Assembly (NCBI RefSeq): GCF_028369295.1
Contig: NZ_JAQMYP010000023.1
Location: forward strand, 62,001-126,000
From: Streptomyces sp. HD
Lineage (GTDB): Bacteria > Actinomycetota > Actinomycetes > Streptomycetales > Streptomycetaceae
DNA length: 64,000 nucleotides
Direction of reading: 5' to 3'
Within the stretch, counting starts at the first letter, position 1, and the number at the start of each line of letters is the position of its first letter. Below are positions 43,247-51,431 of the stretch, piece after piece. Position numbers and translations under genes: made by a program. A model generated the notes under the pieces. That model was not told the origin of the DNA. It was given only the letters and a program-made list of their open reading frames with translations, and searched no databases.

Positions 43247-43959
43247 GGACGCAGTATCGCTCCCCGGGGTTGCCCGGTGGCAACGACCGTGCTGCCGTCG
43301 GATGCCGTGGGGACGGCGAACACCCGCAGGAACAGTTGGGCGAGCGGGCCGATGGACAGGGCGTAGAGGACGGTGCCGACGCCGACCGTGCCGCCCAGCG
43401 CGAAGCCGGTGACGACGACCGCGATCTCGACGGCCGTGCGCATCAGCCGGATCGAGCGGCCGGTGCGCTGGTGCAGGCCGGTCATGAGGCCGTCCCGGGG
43501 GCCCGGTCCGAAGCGGGCGGCGATGTAGAGGCCGGTGGCCACGCCGTTGAGCACGATGCCGGCCAGAAGGAGGGGGATTCGTACGGCCAGGGAGTGCGCC
43601 TCGGGGACCAGGGCGAGCGTGCCGTCCATGGCTATGCCGACCACGAACACGTTGGAGACGGTGCCGAGGCCGGGGCGCTGGCGCAGTGGGATCCACAGGA
43701 GCAGCACGGCCGCGCCGACGATGATCGAGACGACGCCGATCGTCAGGCCGGTGCGCTCGGCGAGGCCCTGGTGCAGCACCCCCCAGGGTTCCAGGCCGAG
43801 GCCCGCCTCCACGAGCAGCGCGGCGCTCGCGCCGTACAGCGCGAGTCCGGCGTAGAGCTGTGACAGCCGTCGCGTGAGATGCCCCTGTGTGAGCCGCTTC
43901 GCGGGATGCCCCTGCGTGGACAAGACGTGCCCCCCTGTGGTGGTAGTGGACTGATGCAT
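43243..43959 (-). CDS. yczE: YczE/YitT-type membrane protein
   Basis: 238-residue integral membrane protein of the YczE (BCR, YitT-related) family with five to six helices: LYAGLALYGASAALLVEAGLGLEPW with the conserved GLGLxPWxVLHQGL, a VVSIIVGAAVLLLWIPLRQ helix, GIVLNGVATGLYIAARFGPGPRDGLMTGL with the GPGPRDGLM family mark, and EIAVVVTGFALGGTVGVGT. Function unknown. It is divergent from a MocR regulator; this YczE-YczR pair is widespread and the regulator is known to be linked to its yczE by synteny, so yczR very probably controls it. I use the ATG of MHQSTTTT; an ATG 24 bp upstream (MHPKPQG) is also possible. Confidence 0.85.
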   Translation of the reverse strand: MHQSTTTTGGHVLSTQGHPAKRLTQGHLTRRLSQLYAGLALYGASAALLVEAGLGLEPWGVLHQGLAERTGLTIGVVSIIVGAAVLLLWIPLRQRPGLGTVSNVFVVGIAMDGTLALVPEAHSLAVRIPLLLAGIVLNGVATGLYIAARFGPGPRDGLMTGLHQRTGRSIRLMRTAVEIAVVVTGFALGGTVGVGTVLYALSIGPLAQLFLRVFAVPTASDGSTVVATGQPRGAILRP

Positions 43960-44037
43960 GACACCCTGTGGCTTGGGATGCATCGCCATCCATGGCCAAT
44001 TCGGGGAAGGTGGACTGGAAAAATGGCGCAGTGGACT
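43957..44037. promoter_or_regulatory. yczE/yczR control region
   Basis: Between the divergent starts: the direct repeat GTGGACT at 44010-44016 and 44031-44037, 21 bp apart (two helical turns) and flanking the yczR start, and the dyad GCCATccATGGC at 43985-43996. Direct repeats at two-turn spacing fit MocR dimers. Binding itself is inferred. Confidence 0.5.
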
Positions 44038-45522
44038 TCGGCGGTAGGAGCCGCGCAGCTCGCCCGGCTCCTCACCTCGCAACAGGACCGCCCCGCCGGC
44101 CCCGGCACCAAGCGCCCGCCCGCGTACCGGGCGTTGGCCGACGGCATTCGGCTGCTCGTGCTGGAGGGGCGCGTGCCGGTCGCCGCCCGGCTGCCCGCCG
44201 AGCGTGAGCTGGCCCTCGCGCTGTCCGTGAGCCGTACGACCGTGGCCGCCGCGTACGAGGCGCTGCGCGCCGAGGGGTTCCTGGAGTCCCGGCGCGGGGC
44301 GGGGAGTTGGACCGCCGTACCGGCAGGGAACCCGCTGCCCGCGCGCGGGCTGGAGCCGCTGCCGCCCGAGGCGCTCGGCTCGATGATCGACCTGGGCACC
44401 GCGGCGCTGCCCGCCCCCGAGCCGTGGCTGACCCGTGCCGTGCAGGGCGCCCTGGAGGAGTTGCCGCCGTACGCCCACACTCACGGCGACTATCCGGCCG
44501 GACTGCCCGCGCTGCGGTCGATGATCGCCGACCGGTACACGGCGCGGGGGATCCCGACCATGCCCGAGCAGATCATGGTGACGACCGGGGCGATGGGCGC
44601 CATGGACGCGATCTGCCATCTGTTCGCGGGGCGCGGTGAGCGGATCGCGGTCGAGTCTCCGTCGTACGCCAACATCCTCCAGCTGATGCGGGAGGCGGGC
44701 GCCCGGCTGGTGCCCGTCGCCATGGCCGAGGGGCTTACCGGCTGGGACGTGGACCGGTGGCGGCAGGTGCTGCGGGAGGCGGCGCCTCGCCTTGCCTATG
44801 TCGTCGCCGACTTCCACAACCCGACCGGGGCGCTGGCCGACGAGGACCAGCGGCGGCGGCTGGTGGACGCGGCACGGTCGGCGGGGACGGTGCTGGTCGC
44901 CGACGAGACAATGAGCGAGCTGTGGCTCGACGAGGGTCTCGACATGCCGCGGCCGGTGTGCGCCTTCGACCCCGCCGGGTCGACCGTGATCACCGTCGGG
45001 TCGGCCAGCAAGGCCTTCTGGGCGGGGATGCGGATCGGCTGGGTGCGGGCGGCTCCGGATGTGATCCGCAGCCTGGTCGCCGCGCGCGCGTATGCCGATC
45101 TGGGCACTCCTGTGCTGGAGCAACTGGCCGTGAATTGGCTGTTCGGCACGGGAGGTTGGGAGCAGGCCGTGGAGGTGCGGCGGGCGCAGGCCCGGGAGAA
45201 CCGGGACGCGCTCGTCGCGGCCGTGCGGCAGGAGCTGCCCGACTGGGAGTTCGAGGTGCCGGGCGGCGGGCTCACCCTGTGGGTGCGGACCGGGGGACTG
45301 TCGGGCTCGCGGCTCGCCGAGGTGGGCGAGCGGGTCGGGGTCCGGGTGCCGTCCGGGCCTCGGTTCGGGGTGGACGGGGCTTTCGAGGGGTATGTACGGC
45401 TGCCGTTCACCGTGGGGGGCGCGGTGGCCGAGGAGGCCGCGGTGCGGTTGGCGGCGGCGGCTCGGTTGGTGGAGAGCGGGGCCAGTGGGACCGGGGAGTC
45501 GGTGCGGTCGTTCGTGGCGTGA
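44023..45522 (+). CDS. yczR: MocR-type (GntR/aminotransferase) regulator
   Basis: 499-residue PLP-dependent transcription factor. A GntR winged helix (residues 40-105: YRALADGIRLLVLEGRVPVAARLPAERELALALSVSRTTVAAAYEAL) is fused to a fold-type I aminotransferase domain. In the latter the PLP-lysine region is SASKAFWAGMRIGWVRA (Lys near 330), with VADFHNPTGALADEDQRRRL and the substrate-site HTHGDYPAGLPALR. Such proteins sense an amino acid or vitamer through the external aldimine. Divergent yczE is the likely target. The start is ATG 44023 (MAQWTSAV); the frame is open 48 codons up but crosses the regulatory dyad and the yczE start. No ribosome-site consensus is evident before this ATG (GGACTGGAAAA). 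Confidence 0.9.
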   Translation: MAQWTSAVGAAQLARLLTSQQDRPAGPGTKRPPAYRALADGIRLLVLEGRVPVAARLPAERELALALSVSRTTVAAAYEALRAEGFLESRRGAGSWTAVPAGNPLPARGLEPLPPEALGSMIDLGTAALPAPEPWLTRAVQGALEELPPYAHTHGDYPAGLPALRSMIADRYTARGIPTMPEQIMVTTGAMGAMDAICHLFAGRGERIAVESPSYANILQLMREAGARLVPVAMAEGLTGWDVDRWRQVLREAAPRLAYVVADFHNPTGALADEDQRRRLVDAARSAGTVLVADETMSELWLDEGLDMPRPVCAFDPAGSTVITVGSASKAFWAGMRIGWVRAAPDVIRSLVAARAYADLGTPVLEQLAVNWLFGTGGWEQAVEVRRAQARENRDALVAAVRQELPDWEFEVPGGGLTLWVRTGGLSGSRLAEVGERVGVRVPSGPRFGVDGAFEGYVRLPFTVGGAVAEEAAVRLAAAARLVESGASGTGESVRSFVA

Positions 45523-45568
45523 GCGGGGTGGGGGCGGTGCGGGGGTGGACCGCGGCATGAGGGCGGGG

Positions 45569-45726
45569 CCGGGGTGGGGCGTCGCTCAATCCGCGCCGGC
45601 CCGGGACCGGTGTGGGGTGGGGGTTCAATCCGGGTCGGTCGGGGGTCGGTGTGGGGTGGGTCGTTCAGTCCGTGCCAGCTGGGGGGCTGGTGTGGGGTGG
45701 GTCGTTCAGCCCGCGCCGGTCGGGTG
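45569..45726. repeat. Four imperfect repeats of about 40 bp
   Basis: Unit GGTGTGGGGTGGGtcGTTCA followed by ATCCGcGCCGGTCGGG-like sequence, four times between yczR and the sffA stop, the last two being most alike. The units are G-rich on the plus strand with runs that could form quadruplex-type structures. No gene. Confidence 0.85.
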
Positions 45727-45765
45727 CCGCCGCTCGCCCCGCGGCACCCTCGGCTGCGGTGACTG

Positions 45766-47418
45766 CTACGACGTCTCGGCGACCACTGCCTCCGCGGGCA
45801 CCGGCTCCGGCTTCGGCTCCGGCACCGGCTCCTGTGCCACCTTCTCCATCCTGCCCAGCGACTCCGCCTCCACCGGCGTCGTCCGCTCCGGCAGCAGGTC
45901 GAGCACGGCCTGCCGGTGCGCGTCGCTGGTCGCGTCGTCGTACGGGTCCGGGGTCGCCGGGACCTGGAGACGGTGGACCGGGCCCGTGCCGAGGCGGGCG
46001 TAGCCGCGGCCGGGCGGGACGTCGGTGACCGGGGTGGTGTGCGGGGGAGCGCCGAGGACCGACTCCAGCTGCTGGGCCGTCGCCGGGCCGAGCACGACAC
46101 GCGCGCGTGTGTGCTGTCGTACGGCGTCGCTGAGCGTGTCCATGGCGTCCCACTGGTCGGCCACGACCACGGTGACGTTCGCCGCGCGGCCGTGCCGGAG
46201 GGGTACCTGGAGCAGGGACTGGGGGTCCTTGCGGTTGTCCGCCGCGGCGAGGTGGGTGAACGCGGTCGGGCGGTCCAGGAGGATCCACAGCGGGCGTCTG
46301 GTGTCGTCGGGCGGCGGGTTGCCGGCCTGACGGGCCCGGTTCACGGCGATCAGGCGCCGCTCCGTCTCCGTCGCCGCCCACTCCAGGCTCGCCAGCGCCC
46401 CGGCCAGCCCGCACTCGACGGACAGCACGCCGTCGCGCCCGATCAGGCAGGCGTACTCGCCGGTGCTGCCGCCCTCGACGATGACGACGTCGCCGTACTG
46501 CAGGGCCTGCAGGGCGACGCAGCGCAGCAGGGTCGAGGTGCCGCTGCCGGGCTGGCCGACGACCAGCAGGTGTGGCTCGGTGGAGCGGATGCCGGTGCGC
46601 CAGACGACCGGTGGCACATCGCGCTGCTCCACGCCGTGGGTGAGCGGGAGCGTGCGGTGCACCAGGGTGGGGTCGGTGAAGCCGAGGACCGTCTCGCCGG
46701 GGGCCGTGACGAAACGCTGGGCGGCGATGTCGGTGGGCAGCGGCGCGAGGACGGTGACGGTGAGCTCGTTGCCCTCCTCGTCCCAGGTGAAGTGGTACTC
46801 CCGGCCACGGCCGGACTTCGCGGTCAGCAGGTGCTCGATCCGCGCGCGGCACTCCGCCTCGCCGTCGGTGAAGTAGGCCGGGTAGCGGATCAGCAGACCG
46901 CTGACGCGTCCCGTGCCGTCGAACTCGTACTCGGGGAAGGCCTTCTCCCACTCGCCGCCGTGGGCGTACAGCGGTGCCGGGTCCTCGGCGGCGGAGAAGT
47001 AGGGGACCAGTGCCTCGTACAGCGACCTCAGCCGCTCCGTCTGCGACTCGTCGGGGCCCTCCGGCTCCGACGGCTCGCGGTCCCGGCCCTGCCAGGCCGC
47101 CGCCGCCATCAGCGTGATGACGGCGAGCAGCGGGCCGTACGGAACGAGCGCCACGACCATGATCACCGAGGCCACCAGGAACAGCAGCATGCCGCGCCTG
47201 TCCTTGGGCGTGTCCGCCCACTTGCGCCGCCCGGCCGAGGCCAGTCGGCGCAGACCGCGGGTGATCGTGATCAGCGGGTGGAGGACGTCAGAGGCGCTGT
47301 CGGACGCCGTCCGGGCCAGCTCCCGGCTGCGGGCGAACTGCGTCCGGGCCAGCTCCCGGCTCCGGGCGATCTGCGAGCTGCCGGTGCTCAGGATGCGGGG
47401 GAGGGGGCGGCGGGCCAC
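45766..47418 (-). CDS. sffA: SffA, FtsK/SpoIIIE-like sporulation DNA translocase
   Basis: 550-residue protein encoded after smeA, as in S. coelicolor, where SmeA recruits the FtsK/SpoIIIE-like SffA to sporulation septa to help clear chromosomes. Order: basic N-terminus with the repeat RSRELARTQFARSRELAR, two membrane helices at 75-112 (MLLFLVASVIMVVALVPY and GPLLAVITLMAAAAW), an alpha-beta stretch, then the ATPase core with PHLLVVGQPGSGTSTLLRCV near residue 290, Walker B-like RRPLWILLDRPTAFTHL, and a C-terminal extension (VPEPKPEPVPAEAVVAETS). The P-loop GSGTST lacks the Lys of GKS/T. GTG start. Identification rests on the smeA neighbour and the core; confident on family. Confidence 0.85.
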   Translation of the reverse strand: MARRPLPRILSTGSSQIARSRELARTQFARSRELARTASDSASDVLHPLITITRGLRRLASAGRRKWADTPKDRRGMLLFLVASVIMVVALVPYGPLLAVITLMAAAAWQGRDREPSEPEGPDESQTERLRSLYEALVPYFSAAEDPAPLYAHGGEWEKAFPEYEFDGTGRVSGLLIRYPAYFTDGEAECRARIEHLLTAKSGRGREYHFTWDEEGNELTVTVLAPLPTDIAAQRFVTAPGETVLGFTDPTLVHRTLPLTHGVEQRDVPPVVWRTGIRSTEPHLLVVGQPGSGTSTLLRCVALQALQYGDVVIVEGGSTGEYACLIGRDGVLSVECGLAGALASLEWAATETERRLIAVNRARQAGNPPPDDTRRPLWILLDRPTAFTHLAAADNRKDPQSLLQVPLRHGRAANVTVVVADQWDAMDTLSDAVRQHTRARVVLGPATAQQLESVLGAPPHTTPVTDVPPGRGYARLGTGPVHRLQVPATPDPYDDATSDAHRQAVLDLLPERTTPVEAESLGRMEKVAQEPVPEPKPEPVPAEAVVAETS

Positions 47419-47459
47419 TGCTGTCTCCTACAGGTGCGTACGGGCGGGAGTGCGGGCGG

Positions 47460-47654
47460 TCAGAACTGGATGCCGCCGAGCAGGCTCGCCAGGCTCTCGC
47501 CGCCGGCCTTGATGCTCGGGGCGATGGCCGTGCTCGCCAGATAGAAGCCGAAGAGGGCCGAGATCAGGGCGTGCGACGCCTTCAGTCCGTCCTTGCGGAA
47601 GAAGATGAAGACGACGATGCCGAGCAGAACGACGCCAGAGATCGAGAGGATCAT
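47460..47654 (-). CDS. smeA: SmeA, small sporulation membrane protein
   Basis: 64 residues: two hydrophobic helices, MILSISGVVLLGIVVFIFF and ALISALFGFYLASTAIAPSI, joined by a short RKDGLKASH turn, with a small C-terminal tail (KAGGESLASLLGGIQF). Size, sequence pattern and position 41 bp before sffA match SmeA of S. coelicolor. Known role: localises to septa in aerial hyphae, recruits SffA, and influences septum placement and spore maturation. ATG at 47654 with GGAGCA upstream. The operon runs smeA-sffA on the minus strand. Confidence 0.88.
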   Translation of the reverse strand: MILSISGVVLLGIVVFIFFRKDGLKASHALISALFGFYLASTAIAPSIKAGGESLASLLGGIQF

Positions 47655-47989
47655 GCGAGTGCTCCTGGATTGTGGGGACAGTCACCATGAGTACTTCCAG
47701 GCTCACAGGATGTATCCATACGATAAAAGGTGCAACTGGGTGAAATTCGGCGAATTTCCCTCCGTCGACGGAGTGTCCTGAGGTGGATGGGCTTGGGTGT
47801 CGCGTCGGACCGTGTCTGCGATGATCTTTGCCGTGGGCGCGACGGGTCATGTGCGGCCCGAGCCAGTACCCTGGCGAATCACTCGTACGGTCGACACCGC
47901 TCGCCGGCCGTACCCGTGCTACCCGCAGTTTCCGCGGTACCCGTAGTTCCCCGCAGTCCCCGTGTTCGTAGTGAGAGGCGGTCCGGCCG
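47655..47989. other. 335-bp divergent region smeA / ankyrin gene
   Basis: No gene seen. The AT-rich patch around 47706-47735 (TGTATCCATACGATAAAAGG) lies 55-80 bp before the smeA start, with TTGCAC upstream of it on the minus strand, and should hold the smeA promoter. Near 47911-47960 the sequence repeats ACCCG/CCGTA units before the ankyrin gene. Confidence 0.4.
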
Positions 47990-48382
47990 ATGACTGAAGC
48001 CCCCGACCCCGAGGTCGTGGAGCTGGCGACCAAGATCTTCGATCTGGCCCGGCAGGGGCAGACCGAGGCGCTCGTGGCGTACGTCGACGCGGGCGTTCCG
48101 GCCAACCTCACCAACGACCGCGGCGACTCGCTCGTGATGCTTGCCGCCTACCACGGTCACTCCGACGCGGTGCGCGCCCTGCTCGCCCGGGGCGCCGAGG
48201 CGGGCCGTGTCAACGACCGAGGCCAGACACCACTCGCCGGTGCCGTCTTCAAGGGTGAGACGGAAGTGATCAAAGCTCTTCTGGACGGCGGTGCCGACCC
48301 GGCCGAGGGGACCCCCTCGGCCGTCGACACGGCCCGGATGTTCGGCAAGACGGAACTGCTCGAACTGTTCGGCGCACACTGA
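47990..48382 (+). CDS. Ankyrin-repeat protein
   Basis: 130-residue cytoplasmic protein with about three ankyrin repeats. The consensus is clear in NDRGDSLVMLAAYHGHSDAVRALLARGAEAG and NDRGQTPLAGAVFKGETEVIKALLDGGADPAEG, each with the TPLxxAxxxGHxEVVxxLLxxGA pattern. The protein starts with an extra helix pair (DPEVVELATKIFDLARQGQTEALVAYVDAG). Likely a protein-protein adaptor; partner unknown. Ribosome site AGAGGCGG. It lies between the smeA operon and the mini-ORF/HEAT locus, alone on its transcript as far as I can see. Confidence 0.9.
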   Translation: MTEAPDPEVVELATKIFDLARQGQTEALVAYVDAGVPANLTNDRGDSLVMLAAYHGHSDAVRALLARGAEAGRVNDRGQTPLAGAVFKGETEVIKALLDGGADPAEGTPSAVDTARMFGKTELLELFGAH

Positions 48383-48524
48383 TCCGACTTCGCTGACCAG
48401 CGAAAACACAGAAAACGGGGGAGGCGGTACAGGGCCGCCGAAATTTCGGTCGCGGCAGATGTAAGTGCCGAGTCATCATGACGTCGTGATTCACGGACGC
48501 GATGGCTGGGCAGGTGTTGCCGCA

Positions 48525-48553
48525 CCATGCGGACCGTGATGCGGTCCGCATGG
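48525..48553 (+). promoter_or_regulatory. Perfect 11-bp inverted repeat before the mini-ORF
   Basis: CCATGCGGACC and GGTCCGCATGG separated by 7 bp, 25 bp upstream of the 19-codon ORF. Either an operator or an RNA hairpin in its leader. A separate 12-bp palindrome CCGAAATTTCGG lies at 48438-48449. Confidence 0.6.
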
Positions 48554-48577
48554 GCCACTGACGAGAGGCAGAGGAAA

Positions 48578-48637
48578 ATGGTCTACAGCAAGCAGGAAAC
48601 GGCGGGCGCCCCGACGTGTTGTCACGCGGCCAGGTGA
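48578..48637 (+). CDS. Mini-ORF of 19 codons with Cys-Cys
   Basis: MVYSKQETAGAPTCCHAAR, ATG with AGAGGAAA 5 bp upstream, ending 46 bp before the HEAT-like gene. Consecutive cysteine codons near the end of a short leader peptide recall cysteine-sensing leader peptides of actinomycetes, in which ribosome pausing alters the downstream gene. It could also be a small secreted or modified peptide, but there is no signal sequence. Support: good ribosome site, a structured flank and a clean stop; the coding bias is too short to judge. Confidence 0.45.
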   Translation: MVYSKQETAGAPTCCHAAR

Positions 48638-48683
48638 AGCAAGAACCCCGGTTGCGTCGACGCTTGATGTGAGGCTGTTTCCC

Positions 48684-50102
48684 ATGTTCGAACCGGTCAT
48701 AGCGCCCAGCGGTACGCTGCTCGGCCTGCTCCAGCGGGGCCGCGGCGACGGCACACTGCACGCGCTCACCGCCCCGCGCGCCGAGGCGCTCGCGGCCCTG
48801 AACCACTGTGTGCTGCGGGACCCCCGCCACGACTGGCAGGTGGAGAACCGCTCCCTGTACTACGCCCGTCTCTTCCTCGACCTGAACGGCGAGCTGGACG
48901 AGATCGAGGCGCATCTCTTCGACGTCGAGGACGCCCTCGACACGGACGAGTCACGCACCGGGCTGGCCCTCGCCGTCCTCGGTCACCTGGCCTCCTACGG
49001 CAGGCGGGACGCCCTGGAACTGCTGCGCAGGTACGCCGCCTCGGGCTCCAGCTGGGCCTGGGCGCTGGACGAACTGGCGCTCAGGGACGACGACGCCGGG
49101 CTGCGCGCCCTCGCCGCGCCCGTCCTGGCGCGCTTCCCGGCCGATCCCGAGGGCGAGGCCGAGCTGGCCGCCGCCGTACGTGATGCTTTTGAGCCACGGC
49201 CGTGGCGGCTGTGGGCCGATGATCCGCGTGAATCGATCGCCACGCGTGTGCGTGCCGCTCAGGAGACCGGCTGCTTCGACCGCTGGCAACGCCAGATGCG
49301 ACCTACCGGGCCCCGTCCGGGGTGGAGCGTGCAGGCGGTCTTCGAGTGGGCCCAGCAGGGCTTCGAGCGCGGCGCAGCGCTGCATGTGCCCGCCGCACGG
49401 TGTCTCATCGCCGTCGCGGGCCCCGAGGACCGGCCCGAGATCGTCGCCGCCGCCAAGGACGGCACCGACGGAGCCCGCTGCACGGCTCTGCGGTACCTGG
49501 CCGACAGCAACGATCCGGATGCCCTCGACCTGATCGAGGCGGCCGTGATCACCGGCTCGGCCGCCGTCGTCGAAGCCGCCGTCGACGCATTCGAACGCAT
49601 GCGCAGTATTGCTGCCGTCGACCGTGCGCGTGGCTGGGCCCGACGGCCCGATCCGCTGGGCGCCGCCGCCGGACGCATGCTCGCCTGCCGGGGCGGAGCC
49701 GAGGACAAGGACCTCGTCCTCACGGCCCTGCGTGAGGCCGTACGAGGCGAGGGGCCCGACGCCCCGACCCTGTGGACCCTCGTCGACGGCACCGGGCGCC
49801 TCGGTATCGCCTGCGCCGCCCCCGTGCTGCGCCATATCTACCGCGAGACCGCCTCCTCCCACCTGCGCGGCCGCACCGCCCGCGCCCTGGCCGCCACCGA
49901 TCCCTCCTTCCCGTCCGGATTCGCCGTCGAGTGCCTCTGGGACTGCGAGGAGACCACCCGCGAGATCGCCGCCCGGCACGCCGAGACCGGGGACACGCGC
50001 GTCGTGGAGCGACTGCGCCGGCTCGCCGCCGACCCGGCCGAGGAGGACGAGGTCCAGACGGCCGTACGCAGCCGGATCGGACCGGACCCGACCGCCGACT
50101 GA
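48684..50102 (+). CDS. HEAT-like repeat protein of unknown function
   Basis: 472-residue soluble helical protein. The second half shows HEAT/Armadillo-like pairs of helices with Asp-Arg turns (AAGPEDRPEIVAAAKDGTDGARCTALRYLADSNDPDALDLI; TRALAATDPSFPSGFAVECLWDCEETTREIAARHA), and the first half, containing DLNGELDEIEAHLFDVEDALD, is likely also solenoid. I do not recognise a named family. The start is the ATG of MFEPVIAPSG; a GTG five codons upstream (MRLFPM) is also possible and overlaps a TGAGG that I prefer to read as the ribosome site. The mini-ORF with Cys-Cys precedes it and may regulate it. Scaffold or lyase-like function, not determinable. Confidence 0.7.
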   Translation: MFEPVIAPSGTLLGLLQRGRGDGTLHALTAPRAEALAALNHCVLRDPRHDWQVENRSLYYARLFLDLNGELDEIEAHLFDVEDALDTDESRTGLALAVLGHLASYGRRDALELLRRYAASGSSWAWALDELALRDDDAGLRALAAPVLARFPADPEGEAELAAAVRDAFEPRPWRLWADDPRESIATRVRAAQETGCFDRWQRQMRPTGPRPGWSVQAVFEWAQQGFERGAALHVPAARCLIAVAGPEDRPEIVAAAKDGTDGARCTALRYLADSNDPDALDLIEAAVITGSAAVVEAAVDAFERMRSIAAVDRARGWARRPDPLGAAAGRMLACRGGAEDKDLVLTALREAVRGEGPDAPTLWTLVDGTGRLGIACAAPVLRHIYRETASSHLRGRTARALAATDPSFPSGFAVECLWDCEETTREIAARHAETGDTRVVERLRRLAADPAEEDEVQTAVRSRIGPDPTAD

Positions 50103-50300
50103 TCACTGGGCGGGACATGTGTGCACGCTGTGAATCTCGGGGAGAACCGCCCGCCGGGTGAACACCCGATGACCTGCGGGTCAGGCGCGCATGGACGCGA
50201 TCTGACCCGCTCGGGTGCGCAGCGGAACGCTCATGGGACGTTTGTCGTTCGGAAAGATCCACTTTGACGCGGCCACGTCCAGTGCGGCGACAACACCGGT

Positions 50301-51431
50301 ATGCGTGTCGTCATCGTGACCGAATCCTTTCCCCCCGATGTGAACGGCGTGGCCCACTGCGCGCTCCAGACCGCCCGACACCTCGTCGATAGCGGTCACG
50401 CTCCCCTCGTCGTCGCACCCGCTCCCGCTCCCGGGAACAAGGCAGCCGCCTCCATGGCGCCCTGCCCCGTCGTCCATGTCCCCTCCCTTCCGCTCCCCGG
50501 CTATCCCCAGGTCAGGGTCGCGCTCCCGAGCCGGCGCCTCGCCGCCGCGCTGATCCAGCACCAGCCCGACGTCGTGCACCTGGCCAGCCCCTTCGTCCTC
50601 GGCGTGCGCGGCATGGCCGCCGCCGCCCGGCTCGGCATCCCCGCCGTCGCCGTGTACCAGACCGACCTGGCCGGTTACGCCCGCACCTACATGGGCGCCG
50701 GCGAGGCCGCGGCCTGGCGGCGCATACGGTCCGTCCACTCCGCCGCCGACCTCACCCTCGTCCCGTCCAGCGCGTCCATGAACGACCTGGAGGCCCACGG
50801 CGTGCCCCGGCTCCGGCTGTGGGCACGCGGCGTGGACACCGCCCGCTTCCGCCCCGAGCTCCGCGACGAGGCGCTGCGCCGCGAACTCGCCCCGAACGGC
50901 GAGGTCATCGTCGGCTACGTCGGGCGCCTCGCCCCGGAGAAGCACATCGAGCTGCTCTCCGGTGTGTGCGGCCTGGCCGGCGTGAAGGTCGTCATCGTCG
51001 GCGACGGGCCGAGCCAGCCCGCGCTCGCCGAGGCGCTGCCCGGCGCGGTCTTCCTGGGCCGCCGCGGTGGCGACGATCTCGCCCGGATCTTCGCCTCGTT
51101 CGACGTCTTCGCCCACACGGGTCCGTTCGAGACCTTCTGCCAGACCGTGCAGGAGGCCATGGCCAGCGGTGTACCCGTCGTCGCACCGGCCGCGGGCGGG
51201 CCGCTCGACCTGGTCGACCACGGCCGCACCGGCCTGCTGGTGCCGCCGCGCGACGCCGACGCCGTACGGGACGCCGTGCGGTCCCTGGTCGCCGACCCGG
51301 CGCTGCGGGCCGCCTACGGCACCGCCGGACGGGCGACCGTCGAGGGCCGTACCTGGGCGGCCATCGGCGACCAGCTCATCGACCACTACGAGGCCGTGCT
51401 CAAGGCGCGGAGGCCGGCGGTGGCGGTATGA
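50301..51431 (+). CDS. Glycosyltransferase (GT4, mannosyltransferase-like)
   Basis: 376-residue GT-B fold retaining glycosyltransferase, resembling the GDP-mannose-dependent alpha-mannosyltransferases (MgtA/PimB group). N-lobe marks: VVIVTESFPPDVNGVAHCALQTARHLVDSGH (Asn-Gly-Val turn of PimB-like enzymes), QPDVVHLASPFVLGVRG, AVYQTDLAGYARTYMG. C-lobe: VGYVGRLAPEKHIELLSGV (nucleotide loop) and HTGPFETFCQTVQEAMASGVPVVAPAAGGPLDLV with the E-x7-E pair. First gene of a tightly coupled three-gene operon: its stop overlaps the next start (ATGA). It may add sugars to a phosphatidylinositol or polyprenyl lipid; the acceptor is unknown. The 198-bp region upstream holds only a weak promoter. Confidence 0.87.
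   Translation: MRVVIVTESFPPDVNGVAHCALQTARHLVDSGHAPLVVAPAPAPGNKAAASMAPCPVVHVPSLPLPGYPQVRVALPSRRLAAALIQHQPDVVHLASPFVLGVRGMAAAARLGIPAVAVYQTDLAGYARTYMGAGEAAAWRRIRSVHSAADLTLVPSSASMNDLEAHGVPRLRLWARGVDTARFRPELRDEALRRELAPNGEVIVGYVGRLAPEKHIELLSGVCGLAGVKVVIVGDGPSQPALAEALPGAVFLGRRGGDDLARIFASFDVFAHTGPFETFCQTVQEAMASGVPVVAPAAGGPLDLVDHGRTGLLVPPRDADAVRDAVRSLVADPALRAAYGTAGRATVEGRTWAAIGDQLIDHYEAVLKARRPAVAV

Noticed and set aside
43243..45558. A 771-residue minus-strand frame that would fuse yczE to a long upstream part
   Set aside because: It is antisense to yczR with no domain of its own; only the codons from 43959 down are a membrane protein.
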